Origin: Puniceicoccales bacterium
GTDB taxonomy: Bacteria; Verrucomicrobiota; Verrucomicrobiia; Opitutales; JAIRKQ01
Direction of reading: 5' to 3'
Length of the DNA: 5,622 nt
Assembly (NCBI GenBank): GCA_031266155.1
Contig: JAISBO010000047.1
Span: 1-5,622 of the forward strand
Position 1 is the stretch's first letter, and every line of letters begins with the position of its first letter. Shown in pieces: positions 1 to 5,622 of this stretch. A program made the translations under genes and the position numbers. The notes below the pieces were generated by a model that was given only the letters and a program-made list of their open reading frames with translations, was not told the origin of the DNA and did no database searches.

Positions 1-612
1 CATCCATACCTATATCCCCAACGATTGCATGGAAAATTTCCGAAGGGCAATGAAAAATTACAAGAACTCATAGCCTACACGGATTACTCACTGCAGAAAT
101 TTTTCGAAACGGCAGAGCAGATGGATTGGTATAAGGATACGCTGTTCGTTTTGGTAGCCGACCACATAGCTAGTCCACAGCAAAAGTATTACCAAAATAC
201 CCTGGGAGGCTATTCGATTCCAATAATATTTTTCGATCCAAATGGTAAATTGGTTGGGAAATCCAATAAAGTTGCACAGCAAATCGATATTATGCCGTCA
301 ATTTTGGATCTGGTTGGAAGCAAACACAATTATTTTTCATTTGGTTCCAGCCTGTTTGACCGGAATGCTCCAAGATTTGCCATGAGCTACAAAAATGGAA
401 TTTATCAGCTAATAACGAAAGACTTTGTGTGTAGATTTGACGGCAAAAATGTTGTCGGTTTTTACCAAAGGTCTGATTTTCTTCTGGAAAACAATCTGGC
501 GGAAGATCCGGAATACTTTGCAGAGAAAGAAAAATGGCAAGATTTCACCAAAGCGTTCTTGCAACAATATGGCAAAAGCATTAAAAACAATGCCATGATT
601 GTTGCCGATTGA
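1..612 (+). CDS. LTA synthase-type sulfatase / phosphoglycerol transferase, C-terminal part (5' end outside window)
   Basis: Partial gene: the frame is open from base 1 and ends with TGA at 610-612, giving 203 visible residues. A TTG at 25 could be read as a start, but the frame upstream of it already encodes HPY, the conserved His-Pro of the sulfatase-fold active site (SxHHPF/Y in LTA synthases), so the gene clearly begins outside the window. About 53 residues after that His comes VADH (bases 157-168), whose Asp-His pair is a metal-binding site in this family; LtaS has 59 residues between the same points. Between them lies YTDYSLQKFF, a typical helix of the family. After it come SIPIIFFDP, AQQIDIMPSILDLVG and FGSSLFD, the usual C-terminal strand and helix order. 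Known of the family: membrane-anchored enzymes that transfer phosphoglycerol or phosphoethanolamine outside the cytoplasm. From memory it resembles Bacteroidota-type LTA synthase-family proteins (COG1368). Substrate unknown. The catalytic Thr and membrane segments cannot be seen. Likely co-transcribed with the next gene. Confidence 0.88.
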   Translation, partial: HPYLYPQRLHGKFPKGNEKLQELIAYTDYSLQKFFETAEQMDWYKDTLFVLVADHIASPQQKYYQNTLGGYSIPIIFFDPNGKLVGKSNKVAQQIDIMPSILDLVGSKHNYFSFGSSLFDRNAPRFAMSYKNGIYQLITKDFVCRFDGKNVVGFYQRSDFLLENNLAEDPEYFAEKEKWQDFTKAFLQQYGKSIKNNAMIVAD

Positions 613-619
613 TTAAGCC

Positions 620-2554
620 ATGTACAAAAACGTTCCAAATGCGAAAAAGCCGTTTGTCGCCCTGTGGTCGATGTTTATCACTTCCTTTCTATTCATACTA
701 TTCATCCTATGGCTTTCCCACGTTTCTCTTGTTGCGTCTTTTACAGATTTGCTAAAAGATGTGACTGCCTATAACCTGTCGATGTTTGTGCGAAGGGCAT
801 GGCAATTCGATTGCCGCATCGGGGGAATGTTGATTTTTCCGTTTTTCGTCACTTCTTTGTTTTTTTGTAAATCGGAAAGGTTGCAGGAAAAACTATCAAA
901 AATTTTTAAATTCGTCGTTTCTTTATTCACGTGTATAACGGTCACCCTAGCCCTAATCGAAATTGGGTATTTTAAAGAATACAATGATAGATTTAATTTC
1001 TGGGTTTTTAATTTTCTATTCGATGACCAAAAAGCAATTCTATCGACGATTAGAAAAAGCTACAATCTATTGGGCATATCGGTGATCCTAATAGTCGTAT
1101 CCGTCGGTTTGACATTTTTTTACCGGAAATTGGTTTCGAGGGTCACCCTAGAAAAACACAGGAGTGCCTGGGCCATGTCAGTTTGCGCCTTGCTGATGGG
1201 TATATTTTTCATAGCTGCAGCCCGTGGTTCCGTATCCAGGCGCCCTCTCCAACAAATTGACGCTGCCGTAACGGGTAATAAATTTCTTAACAAATGCGTA
1301 CCAAATGCATACTATGCCATGTATTTTGCATGGAAAGATTTTCTACATTCAAATGATATCAAATGCATACAAAAGTCGTGTTCCCAGGAACATGTGCAGG
1401 CGGCGCTGATGCTTTTAGATTCTCCGACCAATGACATTGACAGATTTATCTCCCATAGTGCAAACGGTGCAAAATTGTCCAGGAAACCGAAACATATTTT
1501 TTTGATAGTTATGGAAAGCCAGGACAATTGGCCATTTCTACCCGAAAACGACGACTTAAACCTGTGCCCAAATCTTTCGAGGCTGGCAAAGGAGGGTCTA
1601 TATTTCAAAAATTTTGTTCCCACCGGCCAGGGGACAATGTCTGCCATAGCCGTACAAATGTGCAATTATCCCAACATGGGTTTTCTAATTAATTGTTCGG
1701 AAAATGGGCTAAGAAACTGCGAATTGTCCGTGGGGAGCCTATTCCAAAGGCTGGGCTATGGGACAAGTTTTTACTACGCCGGATATTTGAGCTGGCAACG
1801 CATAGATCGATTTGCACCCATACACGGCTATCAACATTGCTATGGCGGAGACGTAATGGGGACCTACGAAGGGAACGAATGGGGAGTGAACGACAAGGAT
1901 CTTTTTGCCTTTGTGGAAAGGAATTTCTCCCCAGATACGGATAGTTTTAACCTGATTCTGACGGCTTCCAACCATCCTCCCTATAGCGTTGATCTGGTTG
2001 CCGAAGGTGTCCCCTTGAAACATATCGCCAAATTCATCGATGGGCAAAGAGTAAAATACCTCGGCCATGCCTGGTATGCGGATAGGAGTGTGGGAAACTT
2101 TATAGATGCCATTGAAAAACTCACCAACGATGCCCTATTCGTGATAACCGGTGATCATTTTTCACGAAAACACCGCAGATCACAATTTTCTCTGTTCGAT
2201 GAATGGACCGTTCCCCTAATCATATGCGGGAAGAACTTTAATGGGGAGTTGAAGAGATATTCAACCCATACCGGCAGCCAGATTGACATTGTTCGGACGA
2301 TAGTTGAATTGGTGGCGGAGAAAGGTTTCACCTATGCAAGTTTCGGCAAAGATCTGCTATCCGACGATGAAATTTGCGAAGGCTATTGCACGGGAGTTAC
2401 CATAACCGACAAGTACATTGTGACCAATGATAATAAAAACATTGGGATGATTTCGGAGTGCCCAACATCGGTAAATGAAAGCGAACGGGAATGTGCCATA
2501 TCGCGGAACCATGCATGGCAAACCCTCGCAAAGTGGAAATTTTTCCATTTCTAA
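620..2554 (+). CDS. Membrane-anchored LTA synthase-like sulfatase-fold transferase (644 aa, complete)
   Basis: The N-terminal third is membrane-embedded, with hydrophobic segments near residues 12-35, 67-83, 96-117, 149-168 and 184-201. This five-helix plan is that of LtaS. The extracytoplasmic sulfatase domain starts near residue 290 (KHIFLIVMES). Likely catalytic positions by alignment of motifs are Glu299 (VMES, metal), Thr339 (TGQGTMSA, nucleophile), His452 (SNHPPY) and Asp512-His513 (TGDH, metal). The spacings of 40, 113 and 60 residues are close to the 45, 116 and 59 of S. aureus LtaS (E255, T300, H416, D475), so the enzyme looks intact. Family role: transfer of phosphoglycerol or a related head group from a lipid to a glycan or lipid acceptor; the actual substrate here is unknown. 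The ATG at 620 lies 7 bases after the upstream stop, with no clear Shine-Dalgarno sequence, which suggests translational coupling. This start keeps the basic stretch (KK at 9-10) before helix 1. Unusual: 13 cysteines beyond the membrane part. Confidence 0.9.
   Translation: MYKNVPNAKKPFVALWSMFITSFLFILFILWLSHVSLVASFTDLLKDVTAYNLSMFVRRAWQFDCRIGGMLIFPFFVTSLFFCKSERLQEKLSKIFKFVVSLFTCITVTLALIEIGYFKEYNDRFNFWVFNFLFDDQKAILSTIRKSYNLLGISVILIVVSVGLTFFYRKLVSRVTLEKHRSAWAMSVCALLMGIFFIAAARGSVSRRPLQQIDAAVTGNKFLNKCVPNAYYAMYFAWKDFLHSNDIKCIQKSCSQEHVQAALMLLDSPTNDIDRFISHSANGAKLSRKPKHIFLIVMESQDNWPFLPENDDLNLCPNLSRLAKEGLYFKNFVPTGQGTMSAIAVQMCNYPNMGFLINCSENGLRNCELSVGSLFQRLGYGTSFYYAGYLSWQRIDRFAPIHGYQHCYGGDVMGTYEGNEWGVNDKDLFAFVERNFSPDTDSFNLILTASNHPPYSVDLVAEGVPLKHIAKFIDGQRVKYLGHAWYADRSVGNFIDAIEKLTNDALFVITGDHFSRKHRRSQFSLFDEWTVPLIICGKNFNGELKRYSTHTGSQIDIVRTIVELVAEKGFTYASFGKDLLSDDEICEGYCTGVTITDKYIVTNDNKNIGMISECPTSVNESERECAISRNHAWQTLAKWKFFHF
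2534..2547. repeat. Short AT-rich inverted repeat at the 3' end of the second sulfatase
   Basis: TGGAAA-TT-TTTCCA is a perfect 6-bp inverted repeat. It can be extended to nine pairs (2531-2550) with one G-U pair. It covers the last codons before the TAA at 2552-2554. The stem is AT-rich, the loop would have to open to reach a workable size, and no run of T follows. It could be a weak mRNA 3' structure, but it does not meet the form of an intrinsic terminator. Confidence 0.3.
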
Positions 2555-2653
2555 AACTTGTCGGCTGCTATCATTTCCACAAACCAACCTTCCATTGTTG
2601 TGTCTTTCGGGGTTCAAGTTGTCAAAGAAAGTGCGGTTTTTCAGAAAAAATAC

Positions 2654-2682
2654 TTGCTTTGTCGATGACTTTTAATTCTACT
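2654..2682 (+). promoter_or_regulatory. Weak candidate promoter for the str operon, in the 156-bp gap before rpsL
   Basis: The gap 2555-2710 is the only non-coding stretch long enough to hold a promoter for rpsL-rpsG-fusA. The best sigma70-like pair I found is TTGCTT at 2654-2659 and TCTACT at 2677-2682 with a 17-base spacer, matching consensus at only 3 and 4 of 6 positions. A better -10-like hexamer, TTTAAT (2671-2676), has no -35 at proper spacing, and TTGTCA (2619-2624) has no good -10. An AT-rich tract with TTTTTC-A-GAAAAA (2637-2649) lies just upstream and could act as an UP-like element. No GC-rich stem followed by a T-run is present, so read-through from the sulfatases is possible. 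Confidence 0.25.
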
Positions 2683-2710
2683 CACAGGGAAATTAAAGAA
2701 AAAGTAAATA

Positions 2711-3088
2711 ATGCCAACGATTAATCAGTTGATAAAGAGGCCTCGCGTTCGAAAGATTGCAAAAACCAAAGCTCCGTCCCTCGATCAAAATCCATTTAGA
2801 CGGGGAACATGCATCCAGGTTATGACGCGTACGCCGAAAAAGCCGAATTCGGCCGTGCGAAAGGTTACAAAGGTTCGTTTAACGAATGGGAATGAAGTCA
2901 TTGCCTATATTCCCGACGAAGGACATAAGTTGCAAGAACACAGCGTGGTTTTGGTTCGTGGAGGGCGTGTGAAAGACTTGCCAGGAGTGAGGTATCACAT
3001 TGTGCGTGGGACCCTCGACTGTTCGGGAGTTGAAAAACGTCGTAGAAGTCGCTCGAAGTATGGAGTTAAACGCCCTAAACAGAAGTAA
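2711..3088 (+). CDS. rpsL: 30S ribosomal protein S12
   Basis: S12 sits at the decoding centre of the small subunit and helps judge codon-anticodon pairing. The 125-residue product has the family's usual length and order: MPTINQLIKRPR at the start, TPKKPNSA (41-48), EGHKLQEHS (70-78), GGRVKDLPGVRYH (84-96), and the basic tail RSKYGVKRPK. Numbering matches E. coli with Met counted. Lys43 and Lys88, where streptomycin-resistance changes usually fall, are the wild-type residues, and Asp89, which is methylthiolated in E. coli, is present. Lys73 replaces the Asn normally found in the EGHN-LQEHS loop, which is odd. The ATG at 2711 gives the canonical MPTINQL start. Only weak purine-rich sequence precedes it (AAAGAAAAAG), and an AGGGA at 2686-2690 is too far away to be an ordinary ribosome binding site. 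First gene of the str cluster; a 22-base gap separates it from rpsG. Confidence 0.98.
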   Translation: MPTINQLIKRPRVRKIAKTKAPSLDQNPFRRGTCIQVMTRTPKKPNSAVRKVTKVRLTNGNEVIAYIPDEGHKLQEHSVVLVRGGRVKDLPGVRYHIVRGTLDCSGVEKRRRSRSKYGVKRPKQK

Positions 3089-3097
3089 TTTTTAACC

Positions 3098-3102
3098 GAG
3101 GA
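3098..3102 (+). promoter_or_regulatory. Ribosome binding site of rpsG
   Basis: GAGGA at 3098-3102 sits 8 bases before the ATG at 3111, an ideal position. It is the clearest Shine-Dalgarno match in the window and fixes the rpsG start. It differs from the weak or absent sites before the second sulfatase and rpsL. Confidence 0.75.
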
Positions 3103-3110
3103 ATGATAAA

Positions 3111-3584
3111 ATGTCTCGCAGAAGAAAAGCTGTAAAGCGCCAAGTCGAAAAAGATCCACGCTATGGAAATACGTTGATTTCCCAGTTGGTTAATATGATC
3201 ATGCAAAGAGGAAAAAAGAATCTAGCTAGGTCCATAGTCTACAATGCCATCGAACGCGTTAGCGAAAAGCTTGGGAAAGGCGACCCCATTGATTTGCTTT
3301 TGGGAGCCCTTGAAAATTCACGGCCAAAGGTGGAAGTTAAAAGCCGACGCGTTGGTGGTGCAACCTATCAAATTCCCGTAGAAATACCCTATGAGCGCCA
3401 ACATTCACTGGTATTTCGGTGGATGATTGAATTTGCACAAACAAGGAAGGGGTTACCTATGAATGAAGCGTTGGCACAGGAAATCGTGGACGCTTATAAT
3501 AATACCGGTTCCGTTGTGAAAAAAAAGGATGATGTTCAACGTATGGCACAGGCAAATCGTGCATTTGCACATTTACGTTGGTAG
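3111..3584 (+). CDS. rpsG: 30S ribosomal protein S7
   Basis: S7 nucleates assembly of the 30S head by binding the 3' domain of 16S rRNA and lies near the E site and mRNA exit. The 157-residue protein matches the usual length (about 156) and pattern: MSRRR basic start, VNMIMQRGKK (27-36), ALENSRPKVEVKSRRVGGATYQ split across the beta-hairpin (66-87), RWMIEFA (103-109), VKKKDDVQRMAQANRAFAH (136-154) and final RW. The start at 3111 is supported by GAGGA eight bases upstream. In E. coli S7 represses its own operon by binding a roughly 100-base rpsL-rpsG spacer; here the spacer is 22 bases, so that site cannot exist in the same form. A run of eight A's (3519-3526) encodes Lys137-Lys138 and part of Lys139 and contains the A-AAA-AAG heptamer in the reading frame; a -1 slip there meets a stop almost at once. 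Confidence 0.98.
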   Translation: MSRRRKAVKRQVEKDPRYGNTLISQLVNMIMQRGKKNLARSIVYNAIERVSEKLGKGDPIDLLLGALENSRPKVEVKSRRVGGATYQIPVEIPYERQHSLVFRWMIEFAQTRKGLPMNEALAQEIVDAYNNTGSVVKKKDDVQRMAQANRAFAHLRW

Positions 3585-3586
3585 AG

Positions 3587-3604
3587 ATGGGGATACAAGC
3601 AATG
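3587..3604 (+). promoter_or_regulatory. Start region of fusA: two in-frame ATGs
   Basis: ATG codons at 3587 and 3602 are in the same frame, the first only two bases after the rpsG stop. I prefer 3602 because GGGG at 3589-3592 lies 9 bases ahead of it as a weak Shine-Dalgarno-like sequence, while nothing suitably spaced precedes 3587. The alternative would add only MGIQA to the protein. With such short spacing, translation is probably coupled to rpsG. Confidence 0.5.
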
Positions 3605-5622
3605 GTAAAGGAAATTTCGAATGCTAATTCTAAAAGTCGCGGTACTCCGTTGGAATATACGCGCAATATTGGAATCGCCGCACACATAGATGCTGGCAAA
3701 ACCACGACAACCGAACGAATTTTATTCTATACGGGCGTTGTTCATAAGATAGGGGAAGTTCACGATGGAACGACGGTTACCGACTGGATGGAACAGGAAA
3801 AGGAACGGGGAATAACGATTACATCGGCTGCCATTTCCTGCGGATGGAGCACCAAAGAGGGTCCGTACGCTGATATTAAACATCGAATTAATTTGATAGA
3901 TACCCCGGGACACGTTGACTTTACCGCAGAGGTGGAACGTTCGCTGCGTGTTCTCGATGGAGCGGTTGCTGTTTTTTGTGGTGTAGCGGGAGTACAGCCA
4001 CAATCTGAGACTGTCTGGCGGCAGATGGACAAGTATAGTGTGCCACGGATGGCGTTTATCAACAAGATGGACAGAGTCGGAGCTGACTTTTTAGGGGCGG
4101 TTCGAGATATTCGCGAAAAGTTGGGAGGAAATGCCCATCCTCTATTTTTAAACATTGGGTCCGGCGAAAAACTATGCGGGTTGGTTGACCTGGTAAAAAT
4201 GTGTGCCTATGTCTATTGTGAAGATTCGATAAACGGAGTACAGTATGATACGGTAGACATTCCCGCCGATATGGTGGCAGAGGCTAAGCAATATCGGGAA
4301 TCACTGGTCGAAGTGCTGGCGGATTTTGATGACACGATTGCGGAAAAATATTTAGAAGGTCAGCCCATAGGAGAAGATGAGTTGCGCATTGCCATAAGGA
4401 AAGCAACTCTCTCGATGAAATTTATTGGAGTTATACCAGGAAGTGCCTTTAAAAATAAGGGAGTTCAAATGTTGCTCGATGCCGTCGTGAATTACCTTCC
4501 GAGTCCCTTAGACTTGCCTCCGGTCAGGGCATTTAGGGATGATGATAGTAACGAAGAAACATCGATTGTCCCAGACGATGGGGCTAAAGTCGCTGCTTTG
4601 GCATTCAAACTGATGACTGACCCGTTCGTTGGAAAATTAATTTTTTGCCGCGTATACGCTGGCCAATTGAAAAAAGGTGAGGTGGTGTATAATCCTCGCA
4701 CGAGGAAATCTGAGCGGGTTAGCCGCCTCATTTTGATGAAAGCAGATGCACGAGAAGATATAGATGTTGCCTATTCCGGTGATATTTGTGCGGTCATTGG
4801 AATTAGAGGTGTGGTAACGGGAGATACCCTCTGCGATAGGGACCTTGACCTAGTTCTTGAACCACCAACGTTCCCGGATCCTGTCATTAGCATGTCCATA
4901 GAGCCAAAATCAAAGGCAGACCAAATGAAATTGTCGTTGGGGCTTCAAAGGTTGGCGGAGGAAGATCCAACATTTAGGGTTTCCAGCAATCAGGAAACGG
5001 GGCAGACAATTATTTCCGGCATGGGAGAGTTGCACCTGGATATCATAAGGGATCGCCTATTTAGGGAATTTAAAGTTGAGGCCGATGCAGGACGTCCACA
5101 GATTGCTTATCGTGAAACGATTACAACCGAAGCAACTGGAGAAGGGAAATTTATTCGACAATCCGGAGGTCGTGGACAATATGGCCATGCGATTATTAGG
5201 CTTGAACCAGCCGAAAAAGGCAAAGGGGTAGAGGTTATTAATGAAATCGTCGGCGGTGTCATTCCGAAGGAATACATCAAGCCTACCCAGGAAGGTATTT
5301 TGGAAGGAGCACAGACGGGGGTCATTGCGGGTTATCCTGTTGTAGATTTTATCGCTAAAATTGTCGACGGCAGTTTTCACGAAGTTGATTCTTCGGAAAT
5401 GGCGTTTAAAATGGCTGGCATTTTTGGTTTCAAAGAGGCCATGCGCAAGGCAAATCCAATTTTACTCGAACCCATCATGCGTGTCGATGTTACCACGCCG
5501 GAAGAGTACCAAGGGGATATTGTCGGAGATCTAAATCGCCGCCGCGGACAAATTCAAGGAATAGAGTCGAAGAACAACCTTACGGTAATCTGTGCATTTG
5601 TTCCGCTCGAAATGATGTTTGG
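3602..5622 (+). CDS. fusA: Elongation factor G (3' end outside window)
   Basis: EF-G is the cytosolic GTPase that moves tRNAs and mRNA through the ribosome after peptide transfer and helps recycle ribosomes. The frame is open to the window end: 673 codons plus two bases, stopping at MMF-G, about 40 codons short of the usual C-terminus. Visible GTPase motifs: AHIDAGKT (27-34), switch I RGITI (69-73), DTPGH (100-104, with catalytic His104), NKMD (154-157) and SAF (281-283). Domain II spans about 325-415; domain III includes GMGELHLD (473-480); domain IV starts near 500 and includes QSGGRGQYGH (520-529). At its tip, HEVDSSEMAF (593-602) has His593, matching the translocation residue His583 of E. 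coli. Domain V starts near 623 (EPIMRVDV, DLNRRRG). All key residues are intact, so it looks like the main housekeeping EF-G rather than a diverged EF-G2. It lies 17 bases after rpsG, as in a typical str operon. Confidence 0.98.
   Translation, partial: MVKEISNANSKSRGTPLEYTRNIGIAAHIDAGKTTTTERILFYTGVVHKIGEVHDGTTVTDWMEQEKERGITITSAAISCGWSTKEGPYADIKHRINLIDTPGHVDFTAEVERSLRVLDGAVAVFCGVAGVQPQSETVWRQMDKYSVPRMAFINKMDRVGADFLGAVRDIREKLGGNAHPLFLNIGSGEKLCGLVDLVKMCAYVYCEDSINGVQYDTVDIPADMVAEAKQYRESLVEVLADFDDTIAEKYLEGQPIGEDELRIAIRKATLSMKFIGVIPGSAFKNKGVQMLLDAVVNYLPSPLDLPPVRAFRDDDSNEETSIVPDDGAKVAALAFKLMTDPFVGKLIFCRVYAGQLKKGEVVYNPRTRKSERVSRLILMKADAREDIDVAYSGDICAVIGIRGVVTGDTLCDRDLDLVLEPPTFPDPVISMSIEPKSKADQMKLSLGLQRLAEEDPTFRVSSNQETGQTIISGMGELHLDIIRDRLFREFKVEADAGRPQIAYRETITTEATGEGKFIRQSGGRGQYGHAIIRLEPAEKGKGVEVINEIVGGVIPKEYIKPTQEGILEGAQTGVIAGYPVVDFIAKIVDGSFHEVDSSEMAFKMAGIFGFKEAMRKANPILLEPIMRVDVTTPEEYQGDIVGDLNRRRGQIQGIESKNNLTVICAFVPLEMMF

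Noticed and set aside
25..27. TTG at 25 as the true start of the first gene
   Set aside because: The frame upstream is open to base 1 and encodes the conserved HPY motif, and a start at 25 would give a protein lacking the catalytic half.
1302..1370. Direct repeat of CAAATGCATAC at 1302-1312 and 1360-1370, with a third CAAATGC at 1291
   Set aside because: The copies are in coding sequence, irregularly spaced and only two are complete. Their AT-rich wording makes chance likely, and no array or mobile-element boundary is nearby.
2509..2518. 10-bp palindrome CCATGCATGG as an operator
   Set aside because: It is a single copy inside the coding sequence of the second sulfatase, about 200 bp before rpsL, with no matching site elsewhere in the window.
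2531..2554. Intrinsic terminator after the second sulfatase
   Set aside because: The inverted repeat is AT-rich, lies inside the coding end, has a two-base loop if fully paired, and is not followed by a T-run.
2475..2724. Two overlapping + strand open frames spanning the sulfatase end, the gap and the first codons of rpsL
   Set aside because: They share bases with both real genes in other frames, have no recognisable motif or good start site, and one runs into rpsL. A leader peptide is not supported.
3457..4155. Antisense open frames over the rpsG end and the start of fusA (82, 93 and 131 residues)
   Set aside because: They lie opposite strongly conserved S7 and EF-G coding sequence, overlap each other, and show no domain or ribosome binding site. 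They are shadows of codon bias.

Overview
The window reads on the + strand throughout. It holds two tandem membrane-associated sulfatase-fold proteins of the lipoteichoic acid (LTA) synthase / phosphoglycerol transferase type, followed by the start of a conserved bacterial str operon: rpsL (S12), rpsG (S7) and fusA (EF-G). Both ends are cut. The first sulfatase lacks its N-terminal part and fusA lacks about its last 40 codons. No RNA gene, mobile element, CRISPR array or phage gene is visible, and coding density is high. The only sizeable gap is 156 bp before rpsL.

Region by region: 1-612 is the C-terminal third of a sulfatase whose ends of motifs (HPY, ADH) are visible. From 620 to 2554, seven bases downstream, lies a complete 644-residue sulfatase with about five membrane segments and the full set of catalytic positions. 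It resembles the first only in fold, so the pair looks like two diverged paralogues in one transcription unit. From 2555 to 2710 is an AT-rich gap with at best a weak promoter. From 2711 onward is the translation operon rpsL-rpsG-fusA, with gaps of 22 and 17 bases.

Organism: a bacterium with roughly 40-45% GC (judged from sampled lines, not computed over the whole window). From memory, the wording of EF-G (the VTDWMEQE-KERGITITSAAISC stretch), S12 (NPFRRG, IPDEGH) and S7 fits Verrucomicrobiota, perhaps Opitutia, better than Bacteroidota or Firmicutes. This is an unverified inference; a phylogeny of EF-G would decide it. If it is right, the two LTA-synthase-type enzymes work in a Gram-negative-type envelope. 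There, relatives add phosphoglycerol or similar head groups from phospholipids to periplasmic glycans or lipids, rather than making classical LTA.

How the genes work together: the two sulfatases are likely envelope-polymer or lipid-head-group transferases. The three downstream genes make the 30S decoding-site protein S12, the 30S head-organising protein S7 and the translocase EF-G. I see no functional link between the two groups beyond adjacency. I did not find convincing evidence of a new biological system here. The points most worth checking are the cysteine-rich extracytoplasmic domain of the second sulfatase, the pairing of two unlike LTA-synthase paralogues, and an Asn-to-Lys change in a highly conserved S12 loop.
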